Shown here: positions 27,157-36,598 of the stretch, one piece after another
Layout of the letters: every line of letters begins with the position of its first letter
Numbering within the stretch: position 1 is the first letter of the stretch
Source: an uncultured Granulosicoccaceae bacterium
GTDB lineage: Bacteria > Pseudomonadota > Gammaproteobacteria > Granulosicoccales > Granulosicoccaceae
NCBI GenBank assembly: GCA_937930305.1
Contig: CALGLE010000009.1
Location: forward strand, 186,001-250,000
Reading direction: 5' to 3'
Length of the DNA: 64,000 bases
Translations under genes and position numbers: made by a program
The notes under the pieces: model-generated
What the model was told of the DNA's origin: nothing
The model's input: only the letters and a program-made list of their open reading frames with translations
Database searches by the model: none

Positions 27157-28668
27157 ATGAGCAAAATTGTTCTCAGCACACTCAACGCAAAATACATCCA
27201 CTGCTCCCTGGGCCTGCGTTATTTGTATTCCAATATGGGAAGCCTTCAGGACCAGACCAACCTGCAAGAATTTATTATCGGGCAGCGCCCTGAAGACATC
27301 GTAGAGCAACTGTTGACTCCCGAATTAACCATTGTTGGTTTTGGGGTGTACATATGGAATGTGACTCAAACCACGGAAGTCATTCGCTTACTAAAAGTTA
27401 TTCGGCCAGACATCCATGTAGTTATTGGTGGCCCTGAAGTTAGTTACGAAACTGAAGATCAAGTCATCACAAAGCTCGCTGATCATCTGGTTACAGGCGC
27501 TGCAGATTTTTCGTTTGCAGAGCTTTGCCAGGAAATTATGGATGGCAAGCAGCCGCAGAAACAAGTTTCATCCTTACCCATTTCACTGAATGAACTTAAA
27601 TCGCCGTATCCTTTTTACGATGACGAAGACATCGCACACCGAGTGATCTATGTTGAAGCTTCACGTGGATGCCCGTTCAAATGTGAATTCTGCCTGTCGT
27701 CATTAGATAAAACTGCGGTTGCATTTCACTTGCCCGAATTTTTAGCGCAAATGGAAGAACTCATCAATCGAGGCGCTAAACAATTCAAATTTGTTGATCG
27801 CACTTTTAACCTAAAAGCTGAAACCAGCAAACAGATCCTGACGTTCTTTTTACAACATCTAGATAAGCAACTATTTCTTCACTTCGAATTAATACCCGAT
27901 CGCTTACCTGAAGTACTGCTGGAACTGTTACCAAAATTCCCTGCAAACTCTTTGCAGTTTGAAATTGGCATTCAATCGTTTAACCCAGATGTGCAAAAGC
28001 GCATTAGCCGTCGCCAACAACATGACAAAACTTGCAGCAACTTAACTTGGATTCGTAATAACACAGCAGCCCACATACACGCCGATTTGATTTTCGGTTT
28101 GCCAGGTGAAACCTTGGAGAGTTTTGCAGAGGGCTTTGATTTATTGTATTCGCTCGGCCCTCAGGAAATACAAGTCGGTATTCTTAAGCGCCTTCGTGGA
28201 ACGCCTATCGCAAGGCACACTCAAGACTACGACATGCGGTATCAAACAACACCACCCTATCGCTTACTTGCGCACAAAGATGCAGATTTTGCAACGGTGC
28301 AACGCATGGTTCGGTTCGCACGCTATTGGGATTTAATCGGAAACTCTGGCCGATTTACGCACACCCTTCCTCTGTTGATGAATGCAAAACCCTTCGATCA
28401 ATTTATGGCACTAAGCGACTGGTTGTTTGCGACCACTACTCAAACCCATAAGATCGCTTTGAATCGCTTGTTCGATCTGTTACACGAATTTATGGCCTTA
28501 ACCAACGACTTGCCCACCAACCAATGGGAAGCGGCGTTGTTAGAAGACTACCAACAGAATAAGTTAAAGGGCTTGCCTAAGTTTGCTCGACAGACATCAG
28601 TTGCTCACCGTACAGCTGTCATCCAAAGCCATAACGCACAAAGACAGAAACGGCACACCCAAGTTTGA
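27157..28668 (+). CDS. B12-binding domain radical SAM protein (DUF4080 type)
   Basis: About 503 residues. The N-terminal 1-140 is a cobalamin-binding-like Rossmann domain (TIVGFGVYIWNVTQ, VVIGGPEVSYE). The radical SAM core follows with Cys172, Cys176 and Cys179 in EASRGCPFKCEFCLSS, then KFVDRTFNL and ADLIFGLPGETLESF. A C-terminal DUF4080 region contains LLHEFMALTNDLP. The ATG at 27157 matches the usual family start MSKIVLSTLNAKYIH; an in-frame ATG lies at 27121. This family is common in gammaproteobacteria, lacks an established reaction, and may act in methylation or tRNA-like modification. Confidence 0.88.
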   Translation: MSKIVLSTLNAKYIHCSLGLRYLYSNMGSLQDQTNLQEFIIGQRPEDIVEQLLTPELTIVGFGVYIWNVTQTTEVIRLLKVIRPDIHVVIGGPEVSYETEDQVITKLADHLVTGAADFSFAELCQEIMDGKQPQKQVSSLPISLNELKSPYPFYDDEDIAHRVIYVEASRGCPFKCEFCLSSLDKTAVAFHLPEFLAQMEELINRGAKQFKFVDRTFNLKAETSKQILTFFLQHLDKQLFLHFELIPDRLPEVLLELLPKFPANSLQFEIGIQSFNPDVQKRISRRQQHDKTCSNLTWIRNNTAAHIHADLIFGLPGETLESFAEGFDLLYSLGPQEIQVGILKRLRGTPIARHTQDYDMRYQTTPPYRLLAHKDADFATVQRMVRFARYWDLIGNSGRFTHTLPLLMNAKPFDQFMALSDWLFATTTQTHKIALNRLFDLLHEFMALTNDLPTNQWEAALLEDYQQNKLKGLPKFARQTSVAHRTAVIQSHNAQRQKRHTQV

Positions 28669-28773
28669 TTTAGTGCATAGGTTTAGCGACATCATTTTAT
28701 CTAATCCGCACGTGCGGCAAATATTTAGCGCTCGTATTGGATATGATTAATTGTGCCACTGAAGCATCCACTC

Positions 28774-29049
28774 ATGAAATCAGACCCTAAAAAGCTGCTC
28801 AAGAAAAATGAACAACTCAATCAGCTGGATGCTGTCAAGGTTCTCAGTCATGTCCAACGTGAAAGTGGTGAGTGGTTCATCAACACATTGATGCTGGAAA
28901 ACTACCCTGTTCCGTTTAAATACTCTCGAAAGAAGCCTTATAAAAGTTTAGTGGGCGCTTCTGTTAATTTAACCTACTACCCCAAAACAGAAACGGTGGC
29001 TGGCATTGAGTTTGAAACCATGAAAGTGGTTCGAATTCGAAGAAGCTAA
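28774..29049 (+). CDS. Small hypothetical basic protein
   Basis: A 91-residue protein starting MKSDPKKLLKKNEQ with a central segment ESGEWFINTLMLENYPVPFKY and a basic C terminus VVRIRRS. It has no signal or membrane helix. Conserved-looking aromatic and charged residues suggest a folded cytoplasmic protein, but I do not recognise the family. An in-frame GTG at 28753 would add seven residues. It follows the radical SAM gene by about 100 bases on the same strand. Confidence 0.65.
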   Translation: MKSDPKKLLKKNEQLNQLDAVKVLSHVQRESGEWFINTLMLENYPVPFKYSRKKPYKSLVGASVNLTYYPKTETVAGIEFETMKVVRIRRS

Positions 29050-29072
29050 CCAACTTCAATCACGAAAACATC

Positions 29073-29767
29073 ATGCAAACAGACGATTTTGGCTTCGGCA
29101 CTCAAATCCGCAAATCCCCCTACTTCGACGCCACGGTGCGTTAGGGCGCAAAGGGCTTTTCAGTGTACAACCACATGTACATACCACGAGACTTTGGAAA
29201 CCCAGAGCAGAATTTTTGGAATTAGTAAACGATGCCATTTTGTGTGACGTCGCTGTTGAACGACAAGTTGAAATCACAGGCCCAGATGCTGCCAAGTTCG
29301 TGCAATGGCTAACCCCTCGAGATTTATCAACGATGTCTTACGAAGAATAGAACGTGGCATGTTGTCTTATCACGCGGATGCTGACATCAACACCAATCCC
29401 TTCGAACTAGGCTTGGATCGGTTAGTTAATTTGGATATGGACACCGACTTTATTGGGAAAGCCGCTTTACGTGACATTCATAGTAAGGGCGTATCGCGCA
29501 AACAAGTGGCATTAACACTTACCAGGGCACCTTTGCCTGGGCCCAATACCGCCCTCTGGGCCATTCATGAAAATGACAAACCTGTGGGCAAAGTCACCTC
29601 CGCAATCTATTCACCACGACTTAAAAAATATCGCCCTGGCCATGGTTGCAACTGACGCCGCAGTCATCGGTAATGAACTCACTGTGGTTTCTCGAGAAGG
29701 CGAAATGAGCGCAACAGTCGTTGAACGACCCTTCTTTGATCCTAAAAAGCAATTAGCTTCTGTGTGA
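29073..29767 (+). pseudogene. DmdA/GcvT-family aminomethyltransferase-like pseudogene with internal deletion
   Basis: The sense frame starts at an ATG at 29073 and reads GFGTQIRKSPYFDATVR, then a TAG at 29142 where a Trp codon is expected, then GAKGFSVYNHMYIPRDFGNP. A one-base loss near 29224 moves the frame to LVNDAILCDVAVERQVEITG and WLTPRDLST. The middle of the protein (roughly 150-170 residues) is missing, and the text resumes at VLRRIERGMLSYHAD, ELGLDRLVNLDMDTDFIGK. A third shift in an A-run near 29625 joins the C-terminal NIALAMVATDAAVIGNEL and the stop at 29767. The YNHM and folate-binding-fold motifs fit DMSP demethylase-like GcvT proteins. It is clearly non-functional. Confidence 0.82.
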
Positions 29768-29784
29768 TCAAGCAGTAGGTTTAA

Positions 29785-31614
29785 CTACAGCAGCAATTCA
29801 ACCAGCCGTTCAGCATATTGCGCACCGTGCATATCGCGATCAAAGCGATCCCCTTGCACGATGGCACGGGGAAAGCTAAATTTCACCACCCGCAGCTCAT
29901 CTAAATTAAATCGTTTTAAATCGCTTGGATCCACTTGAAAACAAGCGGCTACTGCTGCCGAACTTAATGTCTTCACTAACGAGTGAAAGCTTTGCTCACT
30001 GGAGCAAAATATATCAACCGTTACCCAAAATGGCCCAGCGTTTTTTGATCGAACTTTTTGGACGATATCGCCTAAGGTTTTTCCAGCTAATGAAGATGAT
30101 GTTTCACCGCCCTCTTGAGCGTTCACATCTACGGTATGGATAGCGTTCTCAATAGATTTACTCTTTGACTGATTTTGACTCTCAGCAATCGAGGGACTAG
30201 GCATTGGGTAAGAGCGTGCACTCTTCACTTCATTCTGCAACGGCGCTGAATCCACACCCAAGTGTTTTGTCTGCAGACGAAACGCTTCGTTGGCAGACTC
30301 TAAGGTCATCACATGGTTTAAAGTGAATTCATACAGGGCCCCACGATTGGATTGGGCAGGCGAATAAGGGAAAGCAAAGGTAGGCAGCTCTTCATCATCG
30401 GTTAATGGGTAATGCAGAACAAACGGGTTGATTAACCGTGCGATGTCATCTGCCAGCTCATCACTGGTTGCGGTAACTAGGGCTAAAACGCCCACTTCAA
30501 CCGGAAGTGCCTTCCGATGCTCCAATTCACCTAATACAGAATCCACACCGATTAAACGAAATTCCAATGTGTAGTCTTGGTCTTTTTGAAGCTGCATTCG
30601 CTGCTGTATGTCATTTTCCAAAAAAGCTGACAAACGATTCAACCAATCTTTCGCCTTAGAAACATAACGCGCGTTTCTAAGCATGGCTAATACCGTGCTC
30701 TGGTATCCCGCCAACCGAGAGCCTTCTAATTTCACGGTGTAGGTGTCGTTAACCACCCATTCAGACCCGGTAACACGTACCACCCCATCATCCAACGCTT
30801 CATACTGGGCGTGACTCACATCCAGCATGCCTCCTGGCTCTAATAATTGTATGGGATCACTGTTCTCATACAGCATATGAGCGGCCACGGATTGTGGCGT
30901 ACATAAAGCCTCGTCAGCCAAAGCCCTAACCGTAAAACCTTCGTGATCGATGTCCACTTCAATGACACCACTGGTCGGATGTGTTGAACATAAGGCACCG
31001 CATTCGGCAATTTTAGCCGCATGCCAAGACGCACCCGGGTGTTCACCGCGCATCAAGGGCACAGCGGCGATCACCGCGGTATCCGTTGTTCTCCCAGCAA
31101 TAACAATATCCACACCTTCTTTCAGCGCTGATTGCAATGGCTCTACACCCGCTAACGCAACAATGTGCGCACACTCTCCAAGGGTCTGTTCGTCAATAGA
31201 CTGTGCTGCTGGCAAGGGTTTTACGCGATTGTTTTGAAAGGCTGTCAAGACTTCGCCAATCGCTTGTTCAGAGTAAACACAGGCAACGTGTGCCGAGAAC
31301 CCCAGTTCCAGCAAAAGTTCGTCAGTCATCGCAGCCATCCAATCCACCATGGCATCCACACCACACGTGCCGGAGGTTCCCAATATCAATGGCACACCAG
31401 CTTGCTCTCGCGCAATGAGTAATTCTTTCCACTGTGAACGGGTGGCAGAGGCGGCGTACTTGGTTGTGCCGGATCCTAAATAGAACGGCCCGCTGTCGGT
31501 AGAGCCTCCATCAATGCAAATGGCATCAGGGTTACGCTCAACACCTCGCTGCAGTGCGGCTGGGTCAAACCCTAAACCCAACACACCTGAAGGTACCAAT
31601 ATTCGAGTGCCCAT
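29785..31614 (-). CDS. AtuA-like acyclic terpene utilisation protein fused to DUF4387
   Basis: A 609-residue cytoplasmic protein. Residues 1-450 are the DUF1446/AtuA domain: ICIDGGSTDSGPFYLG, LILGTSGTCGVDAMVDWM, IVIAGRTTDTAVIAAVPLMRGE and HPTSGVIEVD. After a Ser/Lys-rich linker at 470-500, residues 505-609 form a DUF4387 domain (LGDIVQKVRSKNAGPFWVTVDIF, KFSFPRAIVQGDRFDRDMHGAQ). These two proteins are usually separate neighbouring genes. It lies 97 bases downstream of the TTT transporter on the same strand, so it may act on the imported carboxylic acid. AtuA itself belongs to the citronellol/geranyl-CoA pathway, but its reaction is not settled. Confidence 0.88.
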   Translation of the reverse strand: MGTRILVPSGVLGLGFDPAALQRGVERNPDAICIDGGSTDSGPFYLGSGTTKYAASATRSQWKELLIAREQAGVPLILGTSGTCGVDAMVDWMAAMTDELLLELGFSAHVACVYSEQAIGEVLTAFQNNRVKPLPAAQSIDEQTLGECAHIVALAGVEPLQSALKEGVDIVIAGRTTDTAVIAAVPLMRGEHPGASWHAAKIAECGALCSTHPTSGVIEVDIDHEGFTVRALADEALCTPQSVAAHMLYENSDPIQLLEPGGMLDVSHAQYEALDDGVVRVTGSEWVVNDTYTVKLEGSRLAGYQSTVLAMLRNARYVSKAKDWLNRLSAFLENDIQQRMQLQKDQDYTLEFRLIGVDSVLGELEHRKALPVEVGVLALVTATSDELADDIARLINPFVLHYPLTDDEELPTFAFPYSPAQSNRGALYEFTLNHVMTLESANEAFRLQTKHLGVDSAPLQNEVKSARSYPMPSPSIAESQNQSKSKSIENAIHTVDVNAQEGGETSSSLAGKTLGDIVQKVRSKNAGPFWVTVDIFCSSEQSFHSLVKTLSSAAVAACFQVDPSDLKRFNLDELRVVKFSFPRAIVQGDRFDRDMHGAQYAERLVELLL

Positions 31615-31711
31615 AAGATGAGACCACTTATCCGTTACTTGAAGGGTTCAGCACTGGGTACTGAGAAACCCACCGCTGATCTAACACAATGCTTGAAAGT
31701 GAATCGATGAT

Positions 31712-33217
31712 TTAGTCAGTGACCGCGGGTGGTTTCTTCAATATGTTGCGCAGAAACATCGGTGCGACAAAGCCTGCGATGGCCGCTATCCACAATCCGA
31801 TTGCAATGTTTGAGGAGAATAAATACTTTGCGTCGCCACCAGAAAGCACCATTGCTCGTCGTAGGGCATCTTCCATATGACCGCCCAATAGAATACCCAG
31901 AATGACCGGTACGGTTGGAATGTCCAGCTTTCTTAATACATAGCCCAACATACCAAAGCCGATCATCAGTAATAAGTCGAAGTAACTACCGGATAACGAA
32001 TAGATGCCGACAAACGAAATCATGGTTACGCCTGGCAACAGCACCCACGGGGGAACGGAAAGAACCTTGACAAAGATTTTGACCATGGGAACGTTCATTA
32101 GCAGCAACACGAAGTTGGCAATCAATAGTGAGGCAATAAGGCCCCAAACGACTTCAGGGCGTTCAGTGAATAATGTAGGCCCCGGTGTAATGTTTAGCGT
32201 CATTAACAAGGCGAGCAACACAGCCGTTGTACCTGAACCGGGTACACCCAGTGTGAGCATAGGAACCAGCGCGCCACCTGCAGCCGCATTGTTACCGGCT
32301 TCGGGAGCTGTGACTCCACGTGGCACACCTGTGCCAAAACCACCCTTCTCGCCAGCGATAGATTTTTCCGACATATACGCCAAGAACGAGCCTAGGGATG
32401 CACCCGCGCCCGGAAGGATGCCTGCGATGAACCCAACGCCACTGGCGCGCAGCATGGTCCACTTACAGGCGAATATGTCCTTCCAAGGTATAACAACCTT
32501 TTCCAGTTTCACACCCAGAGAAGATGACTTACCGTGACTTTCAATAAAGAAGAACACTTCCGCCACTGCAAATAAACCCACGATCGCCACCAAGAAATCC
32601 ACACCGTCCATCAAGTGCAAACTGCCACCGGTTAATCGCGGCATACCCGAATTATTATCTACACCGATCATGGCGATGGCCAAACCCAAACACGAAGCCA
32701 AAGCCGCTTTTGCTTGGTTGTTCGATGCCATCCCACCGAGCGTACAAAACGCTAACAAATACAACGCAAAGTATTCTGCGGGACCGAATAAAAACGCGAC
32801 GCGAGCTAGCATGGGCGCCAGCAGCATTAAGCCAATCGTGGCCAAAAACGCACCAACAAACGAGGCGACACCTGACAACACCAGCGCATCGCCTGCTCGG
32901 CCCGCTTTAGCCATCGGGTAGCCGTCCAAGGTGGTCATTAAAGCGGGTTCGTCTCCAGGAATGTTCAATAGGATGGAAGATATGCGCCCACCGTACATCG
33001 CACCGTAGTACACCGCTGTCATTAGAACGAGTGCAGAAGTGGCATCTAATCCCAATGAGAATGTGAGCGGGATAAGAATGGCCACACCATTAGACGGGCC
33101 AAGTCCAGGCAAGGCGCCAATGATGGTGCCAAGAAAGCATCCAATCACGGCCAGCATGAGCGTATAGGGAGAGAGCGCGATGGAAAATCCCAACGCCAAA
33201 TTCGACATGATATCCAT
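31712..33217 (-). CDS. tctA: Tripartite tricarboxylate transporter large permease
   Basis: A 501-residue inner-membrane protein with about twelve helices. Signature segments are GALPGLGPSNGVAILIPLTF, YYGAMYGGRISSILLNIPGDEPALMTTLDGYPMA and GILPGAGASLGSFLAY, then GVTAPEAGNNAAAGGALVPM and LGVPGSGTTAVLL, all typical for TctA. It forms the channel of a secondary importer driven by ion gradients. It is the third gene of tctC-tctB-tctA, nine bases after tctB. Confidence 0.95.
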   Translation of the reverse strand: MDIMSNLALGFSIALSPYTLMLAVIGCFLGTIIGALPGLGPSNGVAILIPLTFSLGLDATSALVLMTAVYYGAMYGGRISSILLNIPGDEPALMTTLDGYPMAKAGRAGDALVLSGVASFVGAFLATIGLMLLAPMLARVAFLFGPAEYFALYLLAFCTLGGMASNNQAKAALASCLGLAIAMIGVDNNSGMPRLTGGSLHLMDGVDFLVAIVGLFAVAEVFFFIESHGKSSSLGVKLEKVVIPWKDIFACKWTMLRASGVGFIAGILPGAGASLGSFLAYMSEKSIAGEKGGFGTGVPRGVTAPEAGNNAAAGGALVPMLTLGVPGSGTTAVLLALLMTLNITPGPTLFTERPEVVWGLIASLLIANFVLLLMNVPMVKIFVKVLSVPPWVLLPGVTMISFVGIYSLSGSYFDLLLMIGFGMLGYVLRKLDIPTVPVILGILLGGHMEDALRRAMVLSGGDAKYLFSSNIAIGLWIAAIAGFVAPMFLRNILKKPPAVTD

Positions 33218-33225
33218 GCTTTAAG

Positions 33226-33669
33226 TTACAACCCTAACCAACTCTTTGGAAAAGGCACCAGCCCTAATCCCAAAGCGTATTTAAACACTAGGAAAAGCCC
33301 CAATGACAGCGACACACCAGCAATGATGGCAGGCACTATGCGGCCAGAAATTTGATAGCTGAGAATGCCAGCAGCGGCAGCGGTGGGGATGAGAAAACCC
33401 AACGGCTTAAGGGCTTTTGCGTAAGCCACTAATACTAAAACGGCAACAAAAAGAGACAACCAGGTACGCCATGCAGGCCATGTAGGATCAGGATCAGGGC
33501 GTACGATGAGTACTAAAGAACTCAAAGCAGCCACCGCGCCAATGAGTATTGGGAATGCCTTGGGGCCGACAGGGTCTACCAGAAAGCTGGTCTGAATCTG
33601 AGTGGCGCTGGCAATATAGCCCAGCGCCACAAACAGAGTAACCAGACCGAAGATTCGGTCACTGGCCAT
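33226..33669 (-). CDS. tctB: Tripartite tricarboxylate transporter small permease
   Basis: A 147-residue protein with four hydrophobic helices and the TctB-like loop QIQTSFLVDPVGPKAFPILIG. It couples the large permease to the receptor. Its ATG shares one base with the tctC stop (TAATG), so the two are translated together. Confidence 0.93.
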   Translation of the reverse strand: MASDRIFGLVTLFVALGYIASATQIQTSFLVDPVGPKAFPILIGAVAALSSLVLIVRPDPDPTWPAWRTWLSLFVAVLVLVAYAKALKPLGFLIPTAAAAGILSYQISGRIVPAIIAGVSLSLGLFLVFKYALGLGLVPFPKSWLGL

Positions 33670-34637
33670 TACTGAATAACGCCGATGTCCTTGGACATCT
33701 GATTGATTTCAGCAACAAGTCCATTCACGTAGTTTTGGAAATCATCACCCACTTTGGTAAACGGTGCTAAACCGTTGTCCGCCATGGCTTGTTTCCACTC
33801 ATCACTGTCAGCCACTTGTTGAAGCTTGTCAGCCCATGAGGCGAATTGATCATCACTGATACCTTTGGGAACATACAGCCCACGCCAGTTAACAGCTACC
33901 ACATCAAAACCTTGCTCTTTTGCCGTCGGGATATCGTCAAAGCCTGGTACACGATCTTCAGTGAGTACCGCTAATACTTTAATATCGCCTGCTTTCAGAA
34001 AGCCAACCACTTCTGACATATCACCAGACATCACTTGGGTAAATCCACCGACAGTTTGAGTGATAGCGTCCGCGCCACCATCAACACCAATGTATTTAAC
34101 TTTTGTGATATCGGTGAAACCAGCGCGCTGTAGAATCATAAGTGGCTTCAAGTGGTCGAAACCACCGACCGCTGAACCACCGGCAATAGCCACGGACGCA
34201 GGGTCTGCTTTCATTGCTTCAACCAAATCACCTAAAGACTCAAAAGGTGAGTCTGCTGCCACAACGACAACACCTGGATCAGCACCAATCGCACCAACAA
34301 AACGCACTTGATCTGCCGTCATCCCGGCATAAGCGTTTTGCGCCAAGCGAGTGGATGTAGCAGACGAGGCTGCAACGATTAAATCTGCATCATCGGCACG
34401 CTCATTAACCACGTGCCCATAGGCGAGACCACCACCAGCGCCTGCCATGTTGGTCACTTGGATTGGCTTATCAACCGCACCAATATCAAACATAATCTTG
34501 CCAATCTGACGGCAAGTGAAATCCCAGCCACCACCCGGATTGGCCGGTGCAATGCACTCGGCCGCTGACACCGTGCTCGGCAGTGTTGCCGCGAGCATCG
34601 CGCCCGCGCACAGTGTCTGTATTAGACGATTTTTCAT
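33669..34637 (-). CDS. tctC: Tripartite tricarboxylate transporter receptor
   Basis: A 322-residue periplasmic receptor. The ATG at 34637 follows a strong GGAGGAACAGT site and gives a good signal peptide (KNRLIQTLCAGAMLAATLPSTVSA), so the longer frame to 34697 is rejected. The mature N terminus ECIAPANPGGGWDFTCRQIGKIM is the ligand-contacting strand of TctC/Bug proteins, and VAIAGGSAVGGFDHL and VNWRGLYVPKGIS are also family features. TctC-type receptors bind tri- or dicarboxylates or aromatic acids; the ligand is unknown here. Confidence 0.95.
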   Translation of the reverse strand: MKNRLIQTLCAGAMLAATLPSTVSAAECIAPANPGGGWDFTCRQIGKIMFDIGAVDKPIQVTNMAGAGGGLAYGHVVNERADDADLIVAASSATSTRLAQNAYAGMTADQVRFVGAIGADPGVVVVAADSPFESLGDLVEAMKADPASVAIAGGSAVGGFDHLKPLMILQRAGFTDITKVKYIGVDGGADAITQTVGGFTQVMSGDMSEVVGFLKAGDIKVLAVLTEDRVPGFDDIPTAKEQGFDVVAVNWRGLYVPKGISDDQFASWADKLQQVADSDEWKQAMADNGLAPFTKVGDDFQNYVNGLVAEINQMSKDIGVIQ

Positions 34638-34823
34638 ACTGTTCCTCCAGTTCATTTTTCTTGCCCCGGCATAGTGTGATAGCCCCGGGGTTAACACTAG
34701 TGTCTCGCTAATCTGGCGCTAGTGTCAACGTTGGGAATTAATCAATGCCCACAGGCCCTAATAACAGGCACTATTGGAGAACAAACCAACCGCAAATCAC
34801 CCATCCAATTCACACTTATCACA

Positions 34824-34979
34824 ATGCCAGTAACACTCTTCTTAGGCGGCACTCGCTCGGACAAAAGTCGCCCTGCCGAATCAAAAGCTGAAAGCTTATC
34901 GAACCGCCGTATCTACATCGCCACCGCTGAAGCGGGTGATGCCGAGATGGCAGAACGCATCGCTCGCTATCAAAAAGCG
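34824..34979 (+). pseudogene. cobU: Remnant of cobU (adenosylcobinamide kinase) 5' end
   Basis: From the ATG at 34824 about 52 residues match the CobU N terminus: VTLFLGGTRSDKSRPAES, then RRIYIATAEAGDAEMAERIARYQKA. The P-loop normally reads GGARSGKS; here the glycine before Lys is Asp. The similarity stops at about 34979, after which the frame runs antisense into the BtuF-like gene. The kinase, guanylyltransferase and catalytic C-terminal parts are absent. This is a truncated relic of a cobalamin salvage gene, next to a cobalamin-binding-protein-like gene. Confidence 0.65.
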
Positions 34980-35006
34980 ATAATTAGTAAATCGGGTTTT
35001 CACCAT

Positions 35007-35903
35007 TCACCGACTGCTCACCGGGCCTGGCTTAGCCAACGCTTCAATGGCATCCACTACAAACCATGCACCGCACGACATCCAGGCGCCATCCAAATAC
35101 ACCGTCGGCAACTCGGTTAGCTGCGACCTCGCGATAGGATGACGCATTGCGCTCCACGAACTGGGATCGTTACCGTGCGTATTAAAAAACGCCGCCGCTA
35201 CCAGGTCTGGTTTCTGATAGGCCAGTTCCTCCAACGGCAACGAACGCCAACCTGGCTCAGTTTCGAAATTGCTTAGGCCGGCTATCTCCAATAAGTTATG
35301 CACCAATGAGCCTGGGCCACTGGTGGCTCCCGATGGCGTCATGTAAAGGGCAACATCCGGTGAATTTCGTGACGGCAGTGCCGCTATTCGGGCCTCCATT
35401 TCCGCAACCAATGATTCGCCCCGAGCTGGCACACCCAACCCTGTTGCCACCTCCCGAGTCACTTGCTTAATACCGGTCACATCCCCTGCCCAACCAATGT
35501 TCAGCACAGGAATACCCACGCTAGACAGAAACTGATTAATGTTCGGACCGCCCCCATAAGATCGCACCACAAGATCAGGTTGTAATTCGAGAATGGTTTC
35601 AACGATGGGTCGCACCTGTTGAATTCCAGCGGCCTGATCACGTAAATACGAAAACGATTTTTCAGCATCCGGGGATAGCGCAACGATGGAATCGCGATCA
35701 CTCAATTTAAGAACGTACTGGTCAGCACAAAAATCGAGGCTTACGATTCTCTTCGGCCCACCATTGGATATTCCGTCTAGGTTAGATTCGGTTACGAACT
35801 TCTGCGGAATCGGTTCGCTACTGCAAGCCACGAGAAAAACAACCAGAGTGATTGCCAAATTTCGCAAGTCGAGCCAAATTTTGTGAAACGAGTGCGCCGT
35901 CAT
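35007..35903 (-). CDS. BtuF-like ABC transporter substrate-binding lipoprotein (cobalamin/Fe-siderophore type)
   Basis: About 298 residues. The ATG at 35903 gives a lipoprotein signal (LAITLVVFLVAC). The mature protein has the helical-backbone fold of class III binding proteins: RIVSLDFCADQYVLKL, VETILELQPDLVVRS, LLEIAGLSN and YQKPDLVAAAFF. These bind vitamin B12, heme or ferric siderophores. The neighbouring cobU remnant argues for B12, but no BtuC/D permease or ATPase is present in the window, so it is either served by a distant permease or left over. No cobalamin riboswitch is visible upstream. Confidence 0.82.
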   Translation of the reverse strand: MTAHSFHKIWLDLRNLAITLVVFLVACSSEPIPQKFVTESNLDGISNGGPKRIVSLDFCADQYVLKLSDRDSIVALSPDAEKSFSYLRDQAAGIQQVRPIVETILELQPDLVVRSYGGGPNINQFLSSVGIPVLNIGWAGDVTGIKQVTREVATGLGVPARGESLVAEMEARIAALPSRNSPDVALYMTPSGATSGPGSLVHNLLEIAGLSNFETEPGWRSLPLEELAYQKPDLVAAAFFNTHGNDPSSWSAMRHPIARSQLTELPTVYLDGAWMSCGAWFVVDAIEALAKPGPVSSR

Positions 35904-36125
35904 ACCTTGGGTATCAATGCAGTTGTTCAGTACCACGTGGCATAAACGGGTACGGGGGATGTATTGTTCCGACTGGCCTGCAAAGTTTCTTTATGCGAAT
36001 ATTGGGATCAGTCGTTGATTGCACCGAAATTGTACACGGTTCATGCATTGACAAAGTGTCAGATGGGATAAGACGAATCACTCGATGTTCGATACATGTG
36101 CCGAAACAGGGTAACTGATAACTTC

Positions 36126-36569
36126 ATGCAAAACATTCTTCTTGAACTGCAAACGGGACAAGTCGCATTCATCAGTGGATTGATGGCAGGTTTTGCATTG
36201 ACAGTCGCCGCTCAAATATTGCGTCACGGCCTAAGTCATATAGTTGAACAAGTGGTGTTTCTCTTACTGATCATTACCACCTTATTGTTTCTAACCACAC
36301 TGTACCTGGATGTTCGGCTCGCGATTGAACTCGTGGGTGTGGAACATTTAACTGCACAAGCGCAAAGCATGACATCAAGCATCAGAGTCGTAGGAACCAA
36401 TAGCGCCACCTCAGGCTTTGTCCTTTTTATCGTATCCATCGGCTTATTGGGCTGGATAGAGCGCCCTCTGCTGGGAATTATTACCAGTGTCGTTGCACTA
36501 ACTGTCTTGGGCGTACTCGCATTGCAATGGGTTAAATTCTTCGAGTTACAAACACTACTGGGCTCATAA
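36126..36569 (+). CDS. Hypothetical four-helix membrane protein
   Basis: A 147-residue inner-membrane protein with helices at about 15-40, 45-70, 95-115 and 120-140. The loop between helices 2 and 3 is polar (EHLTAQAQSMTSSIRVVGTNS). No family is recognised. The ATG at 36126 gives a compact protein; ten further residues are possible upstream. It is divergent from the BtuF-like gene and convergent with the gene ending at 36599. Confidence 0.65.
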   Translation: MQNILLELQTGQVAFISGLMAGFALTVAAQILRHGLSHIVEQVVFLLLIITTLLFLTTLYLDVRLAIELVGVEHLTAQAQSMTSSIRVVGTNSATSGFVLFIVSIGLLGWIERPLLGIITSVVALTVLGVLALQWVKFFELQTLLGS

Positions 36570-36598
36570 ACCACTTCGCTCCACTCATCCATACAGCG

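Noticed and set aside
28706-28717. Perfect 12-bp palindrome CCGCACGTGCGG after the radical SAM gene
   Set aside because: Short, single copy, with no T-run and no link to a regulator; not enough to call a site.
32004-32537. Plus-strand frame of 177 codons
   Set aside because: Lies fully opposite tctA, whose family motifs are unambiguous.
35904-36125. Possible cobalamin riboswitch upstream of the BtuF-like gene
   Set aside because: I looked for a B12-box-like conserved core and long paired elements and saw none.
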